A stretch of DNA of 64,000 nt from Chryseobacterium soldanellicola (GCF_900100115.1 NZ_FNKL01000002.1:310001-374000), one strand, 5' to 3'. Numbered from the stretch's first letter, positions 43,723 to 53,408 are shown. Numbers and translations are program-made. Notes: generated from the sequence alone by a model not told the origin.

Positions 43723-45720
43723 ATGAAAAAAAACTATCTTCTTCTACCTTTATTATTTCTCCTCTTCATTCTTCCCACTTGTATACTTTCGCAAACGTAC
43801 CAATTGACAGGAAATCCTGTTAATACAACGGGCTGGACGATGGTTGCACCTACTGTAGTAAACACTGATTTTGTGCAGCTTACACCGGATGTGAATGACA
43901 ATTCAGGATCGATCAGGCTGAATGACCCGATCAACCTGAAATATTGTGATAAATGGAGAGTTGAATTCGATTTCAGGATGGATTCCAACCAAACGTATAA
44001 TGGTGACGGAATTGCATTTTGGTATTTGGCCAATCCGCCGGTTGCCAGCGTTCTAGGTTCAGGAATCGGAGTTTCCCAGAATGCAATCGGTTTTATTGTC
44101 GGTTTTGACTCCTATAATAACGCTTCAGGAAGCTCAGGAATGAGTAAAGTGCACGTTGCTTACGGACAGGTTGCCAATACCACCGATACCAACAACGTAG
44201 AATTCTTCAATGTTCCGGGAAGCTCTTTCCATTCACCGGATCTTAATGCAACACATCCTTTCCAGGGAACGACCTACAAGCATGTTGAAGTAACAGCCGA
44301 GGTAGATCCTGCGGCACCTGCCAACTGGATTGTAAAAATCACTCTTGACGGTACCCAGATCTGTAATCAGTCTTTCGCTCCTGCCGGCTCTGCAGCGGGA
44401 ATGACGGTGGGATATTTCGGGTTTTCAGCTTCTACAGGAGGTGCGAGATCAAGACATTCGATTAAAAATGTAAAAGTTTTTGTAGATAAAGTTCCGCTTT
44501 TGCAGACTGCGATTACAAAATACGTTTGTCCGGATCTTGCAGGATTTGGAACAATTAATTTAAATACATTTGATTCTCAGTTGGTTAATAATCCCAACAA
44601 CTTCACAATTGAATACCATATTTTAGGAAATTCAGCTCCGATACCAAATCCTGCGAATTTTCAGTTTAATGCAGACACAGAAATTGCGGTTGTCATTAAA
44701 GACCCGACACAGGTATTATGCGACAATAATGATGCAAGGATTTCATTAAAAATAGCACCAACCGTTACGGTAAATAATGCTTCACTGAGGTCATGCTTTA
44801 TCGAAGGAAGCCCTGCCACAGCGCTCTTTAACCTTACCGCAGCAGGCGTTACGATCACTCCGGGAATTACGAAAAAATATTATCCATCTCTTACAGATGC
44901 TCAAAACGATACCAATGCAATCTCAAATCCAACCAATTATATTGCACCAACAGGTGTAGTTTATATCAGAGTAAGCAATTCTTTTGGGTGTTTTGCCATT
45001 GCAAAAGTTGATTTAACGGTAATTGCGCCGGTATATTCTGATATTTTAAAGGATAAAATCATTTGTATTGAAGACAAAACTACATTAGATGCAGGTCCGG
45101 GATTCGCTTCTTACGAATGGAGCACAGGTGCCATCACCAGAACCATCACAGACGTTGGAGTCGGAACGTATTGGGTTAAATTAAAAACAGGAGAATGTAC
45201 AGCGATACAAACGGTAAAAGTATATCCTGCTGAGCAGCCCGTTGTTACAGACATCGACATTTCAAACAATACAGTAACCGTGAATGTTGTGGGAGGATCT
45301 CCGGCATACCAATATTCTTTGGACAACATCAACTGGCAGGATTCAAACATCTTTAAAAATGTTCCGAGAGGTGATGCCAAGGTTTATGTGAAAGACGCTT
45401 ATGACTGCGAACCGATCGAGGTTGATTTTACCGTTCCGAATTTAATCAATGTAATCACTCCAAACGGAGACGGTGTGAATGATGTGATCGATTATTCAGC
45501 GTTGGGAAATAAGCAGAATCTGGTATTCAATATTTTCGACCGATATGGCGCCAAGATTCATCAGGGCGACAAAAAGAACAAATACAGATGGGACGGAACC
45601 ATCGGCGGAAGAAAAGTTTCCACAGGAAGCTATTGGTATTCTGTAAACTGGAACGAAAATGATAAGAAAAACACGGCTGTTAAATACTCAGGCTGGATTT
45701 TAGTTAAAAATAGAGAATAG
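43723..45720 (+). CDS. T9SS type B surface protein with L-type lectin-like N-terminus, one module shorter (fifth of five)
   Basis: A 665-residue secreted protein. Signal peptide ends in CILSQ. The lectin-like domain shows YCDKWRVEFDFRMDSNQT, GDGIAFWYLANPP, FIVGFDSYNNASGS and SRHSIKNVKVF, very similar to the third copy. After a region with VIKDPTQVLCDNNDAR there is one Ig-like module only (LRSCFIEGSPATALFNLT), where the third and fourth copies have two. The CEIEDKTTLDAGPGFASYEW-like segment (CIEDKTTLDAGPGFASYEW) and the C-terminal sorting domain follow, of the same sub-type as the first and fourth copies. A sugar-binding surface role is inferred. Confidence 0.9.
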   Translation: MKKNYLLLPLLFLLFILPTCILSQTYQLTGNPVNTTGWTMVAPTVVNTDFVQLTPDVNDNSGSIRLNDPINLKYCDKWRVEFDFRMDSNQTYNGDGIAFWYLANPPVASVLGSGIGVSQNAIGFIVGFDSYNNASGSSGMSKVHVAYGQVANTTDTNNVEFFNVPGSSFHSPDLNATHPFQGTTYKHVEVTAEVDPAAPANWIVKITLDGTQICNQSFAPAGSAAGMTVGYFGFSASTGGARSRHSIKNVKVFVDKVPLLQTAITKYVCPDLAGFGTINLNTFDSQLVNNPNNFTIEYHILGNSAPIPNPANFQFNADTEIAVVIKDPTQVLCDNNDARISLKIAPTVTVNNASLRSCFIEGSPATALFNLTAAGVTITPGITKKYYPSLTDAQNDTNAISNPTNYIAPTGVVYIRVSNSFGCFAIAKVDLTVIAPVYSDILKDKIICIEDKTTLDAGPGFASYEWSTGAITRTITDVGVGTYWVKLKTGECTAIQTVKVYPAEQPVVTDIDISNNTVTVNVVGGSPAYQYSLDNINWQDSNIFKNVPRGDAKVYVKDAYDCEPIEVDFTVPNLINVITPNGDGVNDVIDYSALGNKQNLVFNIFDRYGAKIHQGDKKNKYRWDGTIGGRKVSTGSYWYSVNWNENDKKNTAVKYSGWILVKNRE

Positions 45721-45743
45721 AATACTATCTTTCTTCATCATAC

Positions 45744-45778
45744 AGAACCACTTCAAATTCCGAAGTGGTTCTTTTTTT
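45744..45778 (+). terminator. Terminator after the fifth adhesin-like gene
   Basis: AGAACCACTTC (45744-45754) pairs with GAAGTGGTTCT (45762-45772) across a 7-base loop, followed by a T-run; the strongest terminator in the array. Confidence 0.85.
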
Positions 45779-45834
45779 GCGTTATTTATAAAGAGATATT
45801 TGCTTTTAAACTGATTTTATTCGCACTCAATTCT

Positions 45835-45842
45835 TAAATTTG
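45835..45842 (+). promoter_or_regulatory. -7 promoter element TAAATTTG just before nitroreductase
   Basis: Matches TAnnTTTG and ends 4 bp before ATG 45847, implying a leaderless transcript. No -33 TTG at normal spacing. Confidence 0.55.
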
Positions 45843-45846
45843 TCAT

Positions 45847-46473
45847 ATGAATTATTTGGAAGCTTTAAGCAGAAGATATTCTGTAAAGAAATTTAACAAC
45901 GAAATCATCCCCCAGGAAACCCTTCACAACATTCTTGAATCCGGGAAACTAGCCGCAAGCTCACTGGGTCTGCAGCCGTATAAAATAATTGTTGTTGAAA
46001 GTGAAGAAATGAAGCAAAAATTAATTCCGGCATTTTACAACCCATCACAAATTTCCACATGCTCTCATCTGATTGTTATTATTTCAAAAAGAATTATTGA
46101 TGACAGCTACATTCACGGGTATTTTAACCACATTTCTGAGGTAAGAGATGTGCCGTTGGAAAAACTTGATCTTTTCAAAAAAAGCATTAACCAGCATATT
46201 GTTCAAAAAACAAGCGATGAAATTTTCAACTGGGCAGAAAAACAGTCATACATCGTTCTAGCCAATTTAATGTACGCCGCAGCGATCGAAAACATTGATA
46301 CCTGCCCGATGGAAGGATTCCGACAGGAGATGATCGAGGATATTTTAGAGATCAATCCTGAGAGAGAAAAAGTAACCGTCACCCTTGCATTAGGGTACCG
46401 TTCTGAGGAAGATCATTTCCAGCACATGAAAAAAGTAAGAAAACCAAACGAAAAATTGTTTAAATTTATTTAA
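45847..46473 (+). CDS. Nitroreductase-family NAD(P)H-dependent oxidoreductase
   Basis: A 208-residue FMN enzyme of the nitroreductase fold. The N-terminal MNYLEALSRRYSVKKF binds FMN phosphate through its Arg residues, SSLGLQPYKIIVVES lies at the family's usual place, and CPMEGFRQEMIEDIL near the C-terminus matches NfsB-like proteins. It likely reduces quinones, nitro compounds or related acceptors; the physiological substrate is not known. It lies 30 bp before nadB on the same strand and probably leads a transcript with it, a reducing flavoenzyme next to an NAD synthesis gene. Confidence 0.9.
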   Translation: MNYLEALSRRYSVKKFNNEIIPQETLHNILESGKLAASSLGLQPYKIIVVESEEMKQKLIPAFYNPSQISTCSHLIVIISKRIIDDSYIHGYFNHISEVRDVPLEKLDLFKKSINQHIVQKTSDEIFNWAEKQSYIVLANLMYAAAIENIDTCPMEGFRQEMIEDILEINPEREKVTVTLALGYRSEEDHFQHMKKVRKPNEKLFKFI

Positions 46474-46503
46474 TATTTAGACGATCGTACCTAAAGTAAG
46501 CAT

Positions 46504-48075
46504 ATGATAAAAGCGGATGTATTAGTAATCGGTTCCGGTATTTCGGGACTTTCTTACGCCATTAAAGTTTCTGAGCAGCTTCCTGATGCCAAAATAATCA
46601 TAGTCACAAAATCTGATGAAGATGAAAGCAATACCAAATACGCACAAGGCGGTCTTGCGGTGGTTACAGATTCTAAAAACGACAATTTTGACAAGCATAT
46701 CGAAGATACCATGCGCGCCGGAGACGGGGAAAACAAACGCGATGTAGTAGAAATGGTGGTAAAAGAAGCCCCTGCAAGATTTAACGAAATTGTAGAATGG
46801 GGAGCCAATTTTGACATGAAAAACGGCGAATTTGCTCTAGGAAGAGAAGGAGGCCATACCGAAAACAGAATTGTACATCATAAAGATATCACAGGTTTTG
46901 AGATCGAAAGAGCTCTTCTGGAAACAGCCAAGCACAGCCCGAATATTGAAATACTGGATCATCATTATGTAATTGATATCATCACACAGCACCACGTTCC
47001 GGGAAAAGAACTGAATGAAGGCGACATCCATTGTTACGGAGCCTATATTTTGGATGAAAAGTCTAAAAGAATTAAAAAAATCACTTCAAAAATAACATTG
47101 GTTGCCACAGGCGGGGCCGGCCATGTATATAAAAATACCACCAACCCAAAAATCGCAACCGGCGACGGAATTGCTTTTGTAGCCCGTGCTAAAGGAAATG
47201 TTTCCAATATGCAGTATTATCAGTTCCACCCGACTGCCTTATATAGCAAAATGGACGGAATGTTATTTTTAATTTCTGAGGCCGTCCGTGGAGATGGTGC
47301 AAAATTAAGAACGAAAAGAGGTGAAAAATTCATGCATAAATATGATGAGCGTGAAGAATTAGCCTCAAGAGATATTGTCGCAAGAGCCATTGATGCAGAA
47401 ATGAAAATTTCCGGAGACGAATATGTCGGGTTGGATTGCCGCGATATGAACCATGAAAAATTCCTTGAACATTTTCCTAATATTTACAAAAAATGCAAGT
47501 CTGAGGCGATCGATCCCTTTACACAATTAATTCCTGTGGTTCCGGCGTGCCATTATTTAATGGGTGGAATTGATGTTGATAAAGACGGTCAATCTTCCAT
47601 CAATAACCTTTTCGCAGTCGGGGAATGTACGAATTCCGGACTTCATGGGGCCAACAGATTAGCATCAAATTCATTATTGGAAGGTTTGGTTTTCGGACAT
47701 AACGCCGCCATGAAAACAGTGGAATTATTAAATAAAAACGATTTCAATTTTGATGATTTAAAAGCTGTTCCGGAATGGGATGAAGAAGGCATGAAAATTA
47801 TGGACGAGATGGTGATTATCACTTATTTAAGAAAACAGCTGCAGGAAATGATGAGCGATCTGGTAGGGATCGTAAGAAGCAACCGACGTCTGAATATGGC
47901 TTTACAGAAGCACCAGGAAATTGCTGCTGCCGTGAATGAAATTTACCACTACTCTATTCTTTCGCCACAATTGTCGGAATTGAGAAATTTAACAACCGTT
48001 GCGCACCTCATCATCATCCAATCTATGGAAATGACTGAAAATAAAGGCGCATTTTATAATAAAGATTTAGCTTAA
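46504..48075 (+). CDS. nadB: L-aspartate oxidase
   Basis: A 523-residue FAD enzyme that oxidises L-aspartate to iminosuccinate, the first step of de novo NAD synthesis. FAD binding is seen in VLVIGSGISGLSYAIKV near the N-terminus, followed by KYAQGGLAVV, the EGGHTENRIVHHKD block with substrate-binding His/Arg, and the long-conserved MGGIDVDKDGQSSINNLFAVGE, ANRLASNSLLEGLVFG. Length is normal. It lies 5 bp before nadC, with which it surely forms an operon. nadA, the partner quinolinate synthase, is not in the window. Confidence 0.96.
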   Translation: MIKADVLVIGSGISGLSYAIKVSEQLPDAKIIIVTKSDEDESNTKYAQGGLAVVTDSKNDNFDKHIEDTMRAGDGENKRDVVEMVVKEAPARFNEIVEWGANFDMKNGEFALGREGGHTENRIVHHKDITGFEIERALLETAKHSPNIEILDHHYVIDIITQHHVPGKELNEGDIHCYGAYILDEKSKRIKKITSKITLVATGGAGHVYKNTTNPKIATGDGIAFVARAKGNVSNMQYYQFHPTALYSKMDGMLFLISEAVRGDGAKLRTKRGEKFMHKYDEREELASRDIVARAIDAEMKISGDEYVGLDCRDMNHEKFLEHFPNIYKKCKSEAIDPFTQLIPVVPACHYLMGGIDVDKDGQSSINNLFAVGECTNSGLHGANRLASNSLLEGLVFGHNAAMKTVELLNKNDFNFDDLKAVPEWDEEGMKIMDEMVIITYLRKQLQEMMSDLVGIVRSNRRLNMALQKHQEIAAAVNEIYHYSILSPQLSELRNLTTVAHLIIIQSMEMTENKGAFYNKDLA

Positions 48076-48080
48076 ATATA

Positions 48081-48941
48081 ATGAAAAGACCAGCATACGT
48101 TACAGATAAAGCTTTAAAACAATTCATTAAAAACGCCTTAGAAGAAGACATTCACGATGGCGACCACTCCACTCTTTCGACTATCCCGAAGGATTTGGAG
48201 CAAAGTGCAAAACTTCTGGTAAAGCAGAATTGTATTTTGGCCGGTGTAGAATTGGCGGAATTTATTTTTAAAACTTTTGATAAAAACTTAAACGTTGAAA
48301 TCTTCATTAAAGACGGGTCCGCAGCAAAAGTCGGAGATGTGGCCCTTATCGTAAAAGGAAGCGCGAGATCAATTCTGTCCACAGAAAGACTGATCCTTAA
48401 TTGTATGCAGAGAATGAGCGGGATTGCAACACTTACTCATGACTGGGATTCAAGATTAATCGGAACTAAAACCAAGCTTTTAGATACAAGAAAAACAACG
48501 CCAAATTTCAGAATTTGTGAAAAATGGGCCGTTGCCATCGGTGGCGGAACCAATCACAGATATGGTCTTTATGACATGATCATGCTGAAGGACAACCACA
48601 TTGATTACAACGGAAGCATTACCAATGCCGTAAAAATGGCGAAAGAGTACGTTAAAAAAAATAAGAAAAAATTAAAGATTGAGGTTGAAACCAGAAACCT
48701 TGAAGAAGTGCAGGAAGCCATCAACGCAAAAGTTGACAGAATCATGCTTGATAATATGGATGTAAAAACCATGAAAAAGGCCATAAAAATGATCAACGGC
48801 TCATGCGAATCTGAAGCTTCCGGCGGAATTACCAGAGATCAGCTCAAAGAAATTGCCTCTACGGGTGTCACTTTTATCTCTGCCGGTGCATTAACACACT
48901 CTGCAGAGAATATTGATTTGAGTCTCAAAGCCGTGAAATAG
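48081..48941 (+). CDS. nadC: Nicotinate-nucleotide pyrophosphorylase (quinolinate phosphoribosyltransferase)
   Basis: A 286-residue cytoplasmic enzyme making nicotinate mononucleotide from quinolinate and PRPP, with loss of CO2. It shows the N-terminal EEDIHDGDHSTLSTIP, ILNCMQRMSGIATLT, the phosphoribosyl/quinolinate-binding TRKTTPNFRICEKWAVAIGG, LYDMIMLKDNHID, and the C-terminal IMLDNMD and SGGIT glycine motif. Spacing to nadB is 5 bp. A long AT-rich gap of 210 bp follows, before the TonB receptor gene. Confidence 0.96.
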   Translation: MKRPAYVTDKALKQFIKNALEEDIHDGDHSTLSTIPKDLEQSAKLLVKQNCILAGVELAEFIFKTFDKNLNVEIFIKDGSAAKVGDVALIVKGSARSILSTERLILNCMQRMSGIATLTHDWDSRLIGTKTKLLDTRKTTPNFRICEKWAVAIGGGTNHRYGLYDMIMLKDNHIDYNGSITNAVKMAKEYVKKNKKKLKIEVETRNLEEVQEAINAKVDRIMLDNMDVKTMKKAIKMINGSCESEASGGITRDQLKEIASTGVTFISAGALTHSAENIDLSLKAVK

Positions 48942-49151
48942 CGTTGAATTTTTAATAAAAATGATGTGCTTTTGTTAAAAATTCAATAATATGATTTTTT
49001 TCATAGGAAAATTCAATTTTTGTTTATAAATTTGAAAATCAACTACTTATAGCTTAATTATATTGATTAAAAATTAACATATAGTTAATATTAGTTAAAA
49101 TTTATTTCCCGAATTTTGCATAAAATTTAAATCTAACTATTACTAACGATT

Positions 49152-51761
49152 ATGAAATTAATCAACAAATCAATACTAACTGTAGCTATTACGCTTTCAA
49201 CAGCTAGTGTTTATTACGCTCAAGAAGTTAAGGACACGGTAAACACTACCAGGTCTAAAGACATTGAAGAGGTTATTTTACAAGGTGTTACGGATATCGC
49301 TAAAGATAGAAAAACGCCAGTTGCTGTTTCGACAGTAAAAGCAGCACAAATTATAGAAAGATTAGGAAACCAGGAACTTCCTGAAATTTTGAACACGACT
49401 CCTTCTGTATATGCTACTAAAGGTGGTGGTGGTTTCGGTGATTCTCAGATTGTAATCAGAGGATTCGAATCAAGAAACATCGCTGTAATGGTAAACGGTA
49501 TGCCGGTGAATGACATGGAAGGTGGTACTGTTTATTTTTCTAACTGGACTGGTCTACAGGATGTAACAAGCACACTTCAGGTACAGAGAGGTTTAGGGTC
49601 TTCAAAATTAGCAATTGCTTCTGTTGGAGGTACTATTAACTTCTTAACGAAGTCTGCGGACATGAAAAAAGGAGGAGTAATCAGATTAGGAGTTGGTAAC
49701 AATGACTATTTAAAATCTTCTTTTGCTTATAACACAGGTAAGTCAGATAAAGGATGGTCTTCTTCATTCTTAATGAGCAGACAATCCGGATCAACTTATA
49801 TTGAAAACACAGATTACGAATCTTATGCATATTACTTTGCATTAGGTTGGGAACCAAACAAAAAACATAATTTCCAGTTTACAATGACTTCTGCTCCGCA
49901 GTGGCACGATCAGAGAACATTCTCTCCTACAATTGGAAACTATATTAAATTCAATCCGGACAAAGACGGTTCGCCATACAGACAGTATAACTCCGACTAT
50001 GGTTACTACACCGATGAGAACGGAAATAAAGTGCCATTGGCAAACAGATCAAACTATTACTCTAAGCCGGTAATGATGCTGAACTGGGACTGGACAATCA
50101 ACGATAAGTCAAAATTGAGTACAGTAGCCTACATGTCTAATGGTAGAGGTGGTGGAACTGGTGATATCGGTAGAGTTGGAGGTAAATCAATTACTGATGC
50201 TACTTTCCTTGACGGTGGAGGACACTTCAATTATGATGCAATTTTTGCAGCTAACCAGGCGGTTAATGTAAACACAGCTCCTGCCGCAAGTACTCTTGTA
50301 AGAAGATCAAGCATCAACTCTCACAACTGGTATGGTATCTTAGCCAATTTCCAACATAAAATCAATGACAACTGGAATTTCTCTGTAGGTACTGACGACA
50401 GATATTACTATGGATACCACTATCAGGTAATTTCTGATCTGTATAACGCTGCCGGATATAAGGATAATACCAACAAAAACATTGCGCCAAATGTGGTAAG
50501 AAATACTTACGACTATCAAAAGCTTACATGGAATCCTTTTGGAGGAAAAGTAGCACCGATGGAAGACAGAATCGGATACAGCAATGACGGTGAAGTAATT
50601 TGGTACAGTGGATTTGCTCAGGTAGAATATTCTAAAAATAATTTATCTGCATTTTTACAGGGATCAGTATCAAACCAGGGATATCAGAGAATTGATAACT
50701 TCGTTCAGGATGGTATTACAAGACAACCGAACGCCACTACAGGTCAAATCGTTAACACAAAAACAGGATTTAAAAATCTTTTCGGATACAACATTAAAGG
50801 GGGTGCTAATTATAACATCAACGAGCAACATAATGTTTTCGCAAACATTGGGTATTATAGCAAACAGCCTTTCTTAAACGCTGTATATCCAAGTAACTTC
50901 CAGGTTGTTAACCCAACATTAACTAATGAGAAAATCTTTTCTGCTGAAGTTGGGTACGGATTCAGATCGGGTAAATTCAGTGCAAATGCAAACTTTTACA
51001 GAACTGAATGGAAAGACAGATGGTTGAGAAGAACAAACCAGACATTTACATTACCTGATAATACAACAGCTACTGGATACGCAGAAATTAACGGCATTAC
51101 AGAAATCCACCAAGGTTTTGAATTTGACGGTGTTTACAAGCCAACAAATTTCCTAGAATTCCAGGGTATGTTCTCTTGGGGAGATTATTACTACAAAGGA
51201 AATGCTACAGGATCTACATTTGATGACAACAACAATCCAATTACTGTAGCCGGTAACTCAAACTCTACTACGCTTTATTTAGATAAAGTAAAAGTAGGTG
51301 GAACAAGCAACAACAGTATTCCTCAATTGACAGCATCATTAGGCGCAACTGTAAAGCCTGTGAAAGATCTTAGCATTTATGGTACTTTGAGACACGTTGG
51401 TAAAGTATATTCTTCAATTGATATTGCAACATTCTCAAATGAAGCTGCACAGCAAAAAGGAGTATTACAGTTACCTGATTTTAACTTATTTGATTTAGGT
51501 ATTTCTTATAAAATAAGATTAAAAGATGCTTCTCAATACTTTACAGTAGGTGCTAACGTTTATAACTTGTTTGATACAACTTACATTTCTGATGCTTCAA
51601 CAAATGTTTTCGGAAATGATAAAATTACAACAAACAATGATCCTGACAAAGGTAAAACTTATGAAGAAGCTGGCAGAATGTACGATGGCCTTGCAGATGG
51701 CAACAGAGTATTGTTCGGATTTGGTAGAACATGGTCTGCAACATTATCATTCAACTTTTAA
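49152..51761 (+). CDS. TonB-dependent outer membrane receptor
   Basis: An 869-residue outer-membrane receptor. The signal peptide ends near VYYAQ, and the plug domain shows TPVAVSTVKAAQIIERLGNQELPEILNTTPSVY-type residues (PVAVSTVKAAQIIERLGN), IVIRGFESRNIAVMVNGMPVNDMEGG and VQRGLGSSKLAIASVGGTINF, all hallmarks. The barrel ends in an aromatic TWSATLSFNF. There is no N-terminal carboxypeptidase-like domain, so it is not SusC-like. The substrate is unknown; siderophore or metal uptake is typical. No -7 box was matched cleanly; a terminator follows. Confidence 0.93.
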   Translation: MKLINKSILTVAITLSTASVYYAQEVKDTVNTTRSKDIEEVILQGVTDIAKDRKTPVAVSTVKAAQIIERLGNQELPEILNTTPSVYATKGGGGFGDSQIVIRGFESRNIAVMVNGMPVNDMEGGTVYFSNWTGLQDVTSTLQVQRGLGSSKLAIASVGGTINFLTKSADMKKGGVIRLGVGNNDYLKSSFAYNTGKSDKGWSSSFLMSRQSGSTYIENTDYESYAYYFALGWEPNKKHNFQFTMTSAPQWHDQRTFSPTIGNYIKFNPDKDGSPYRQYNSDYGYYTDENGNKVPLANRSNYYSKPVMMLNWDWTINDKSKLSTVAYMSNGRGGGTGDIGRVGGKSITDATFLDGGGHFNYDAIFAANQAVNVNTAPAASTLVRRSSINSHNWYGILANFQHKINDNWNFSVGTDDRYYYGYHYQVISDLYNAAGYKDNTNKNIAPNVVRNTYDYQKLTWNPFGGKVAPMEDRIGYSNDGEVIWYSGFAQVEYSKNNLSAFLQGSVSNQGYQRIDNFVQDGITRQPNATTGQIVNTKTGFKNLFGYNIKGGANYNINEQHNVFANIGYYSKQPFLNAVYPSNFQVVNPTLTNEKIFSAEVGYGFRSGKFSANANFYRTEWKDRWLRRTNQTFTLPDNTTATGYAEINGITEIHQGFEFDGVYKPTNFLEFQGMFSWGDYYYKGNATGSTFDDNNNPITVAGNSNSTTLYLDKVKVGGTSNNSIPQLTASLGATVKPVKDLSIYGTLRHVGKVYSSIDIATFSNEAAQQKGVLQLPDFNLFDLGISYKIRLKDASQYFTVGANVYNLFDTTYISDASTNVFGNDKITTNNDPDKGKTYEEAGRMYDGLADGNRVLFGFGRTWSATLSFNF

Positions 51762-51791
51762 TATATCATAATATTAAATTTTATAAATATC

Positions 51792-51817
51792 AATCCCGGC
51801 TTTTCGCCGGGATTTTT
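51792..51817 (+). terminator. Terminator after the TonB receptor gene
   Basis: AATCCCGGC (51792-51800) pairs perfectly with GCCGGGATT (51806-51814), followed by T. Confidence 0.9.
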
Positions 51818-51819
51818 GT

Positions 51820-51827
51820 TATATTTG
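51820..51827 (+). promoter_or_regulatory. -7 promoter element TATATTTG
   Basis: Matches TAnnTTTG, begins 3 bp after the terminator of the TonB receptor gene and lies 28 bp before the ATG at 51856. Confidence 0.45.
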
Positions 51828-51855
51828 TGTACTTTAAAATAGAAAAAATAGACGT

Positions 51856-52296
51856 ATGGATTTTTACAAGGTTTTTCTTAGTGCTCACAAAGGATTTGGG
51901 TATTTAGAACTGGTTTTAGTAGCATTATTTGTTATTGCGCTTTTAACGACCATGTTTGGTTTCAGTGGTAAGGTAAATAAATTTCTGAAGAAGACTACCC
52001 TCTTCACAATGATCTTTTTTCACGTTCAGTTTTTGGTGGGAATATGTCTGTTATTGATATTTTCTCCCGGTTTCAAAGCTGCTTTGGATGCCGGAACATT
52101 AATGAGCGATTCTTATTCAAGATTCCAATATGTAGAACATCCCGTTTCTATGTTGATCGCTGCGGTTTTAATGACCATCATCAACAAAAAAGTAAAATCC
52201 AATGATACCATTTCTTTAGGAATTGTTATTATGGGACTCATTGCGGTAGGCTTATTCGCATTCGCTTTCCCTTGGGCAAGAGTCTTCGGAGCGTAA
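51856..52296 (+). CDS. Small four-helix membrane protein
   Basis: A 146-residue protein with four predicted membrane helices. Three His residues, in SAHKGFG, FFHVQFLVG and YVEHPVSM, lie near helix ends and are conserved-looking positions that could bind haem, which is why close relatives in Flavobacteria are often labelled cytochrome B-like. This has not been shown here. It lies alone between the TonB receptor and asd with its own -7 box. Function unknown. Confidence 0.75.
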   Translation: MDFYKVFLSAHKGFGYLELVLVALFVIALLTTMFGFSGKVNKFLKKTTLFTMIFFHVQFLVGICLLLIFSPGFKAALDAGTLMSDSYSRFQYVEHPVSMLIAAVLMTIINKKVKSNDTISLGIVIMGLIAVGLFAFAFPWARVFGA

Positions 52297-52370
52297 AAGT
52301 TATAAAGTATAAGTTATAAATGATGAGTTTATAATTTTAAATATTAATTTTAAATTTTTTAATTAAATCA

Positions 52371-53363
52371 ATGAAAGTAGCTGTAGTCGGTTCAACAGGA
52401 ATGGTTGGACAAGTTATGCTTAAAGTTTTGGAGGAGAGAAACTTCCCTGTCACAGAATTAATTCCGGTTGCATCGGAAAGATCTATTGGTAAAAAGGTGA
52501 AGTATAAACAGGAAGAATTTACGATTGTAAGCATGAAGGACGCTATAGCTGCCAAACCGGATATCGCAATTTTCTCTGCGGGAGGTTCAACTTCACTTGA
52601 GTTTGCTCCTTTATTTGCAGAAGCAGGAACAACGGTGATCGACAATTCCTCAGCCTGGAGAATGGATCCTGACAAGAAATTGGTCGTTCCTGAGATCAAT
52701 GCAGATGTGTTGACAAAAGAAGATAAGATTATTGCCAATCCGAACTGTTCTACCATTCAGCTGGTAATGGTTTTAGGACCTTTGAACAAAAAATATGATT
52801 TAAAAAGAGTAATCGTTTCTACCTATCAGTCTGTAACAGGAACTGGTAAAGCAGCTGTAGATCAGCTAAATGCAGAAATCAGCGGAGACAATTCCATTGC
52901 GAAGGTTTATCCTTATCAGATCTTCAAAAATGCATTGCCACACTGTGATGCCTTTGCGGATGATGATTATACGAAAGAAGAAATTAAATTAATGAAAGAA
53001 CCTAAGAAAATCCTTGGGGACGACACATTTAATTTAACGGCAACTGCAGTAAGAGTTCCCGTTCAGGGAGGTCATTCTGAAAGCGTTAACATTGAATTTG
53101 AAAATGAATTCGAGCTTGATGAAGTAAGAAAAATTTTATCTGAAACTCCTGGTGTTGTGGTAATGGATAATGTAAAAAACAACGAATATCCAATGCCTTT
53201 ATATTCCGAGGGAAAAGACGAGGTTTTTGTCGGAAGAATAAGACGGGATCTTTCACAGCCGAAAACGCTGAATCTCTGGATCGTAGCAGACAATCTGCGA
53301 AAAGGTGCTGCAACCAACGCAGTACAGATTGCAGAATACCTAGTAGCAAATAACTTAGTATAA
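52371..53363 (+). CDS. asd: Aspartate-semialdehyde dehydrogenase
   Basis: A 330-residue enzyme of lysine, threonine, methionine and diaminopimelate synthesis. NADP binding is seen in VAVVGSTGMVGQVMLKVL, the phosphate loop as ASERSIGKK, the catalytic Cys126 in IANPNCSTIQLVMVLGPL, and the base His in PVQGGHSESVN. Length is as expected. It starts 74 bp after the preceding membrane protein in an AT-rich spacer that looks like a decayed intergenic repeat. A stem-loop terminator follows. Confidence 0.96.
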   Translation: MKVAVVGSTGMVGQVMLKVLEERNFPVTELIPVASERSIGKKVKYKQEEFTIVSMKDAIAAKPDIAIFSAGGSTSLEFAPLFAEAGTTVIDNSSAWRMDPDKKLVVPEINADVLTKEDKIIANPNCSTIQLVMVLGPLNKKYDLKRVIVSTYQSVTGTGKAAVDQLNAEISGDNSIAKVYPYQIFKNALPHCDAFADDDYTKEEIKLMKEPKKILGDDTFNLTATAVRVPVQGGHSESVNIEFENEFELDEVRKILSETPGVVVMDNVKNNEYPMPLYSEGKDEVFVGRIRRDLSQPKTLNLWIVADNLRKGAATNAVQIAEYLVANNLV

Positions 53364-53374
53364 ACTAACAAAAT

Positions 53375-53408
53375 AAAAAAGAGTCTCAAAATTGAGATTC
53401 TTTTTTTT
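53375..53408 (+). terminator. Terminator after asd
   Basis: An A-run then GAGTCTC (53381-53387) pairs with GAGATTC (53394-53400), one G-T pair, followed by eight T. Confidence 0.75.

Noticed and set aside
32003..45720. Repeated segments in the adhesin array considered as CRISPR or tandem DNA repeats
   Set aside because: The repeats are protein modules of about 85 residues with diverged DNA; there are no short regular direct repeats with unique spacers.
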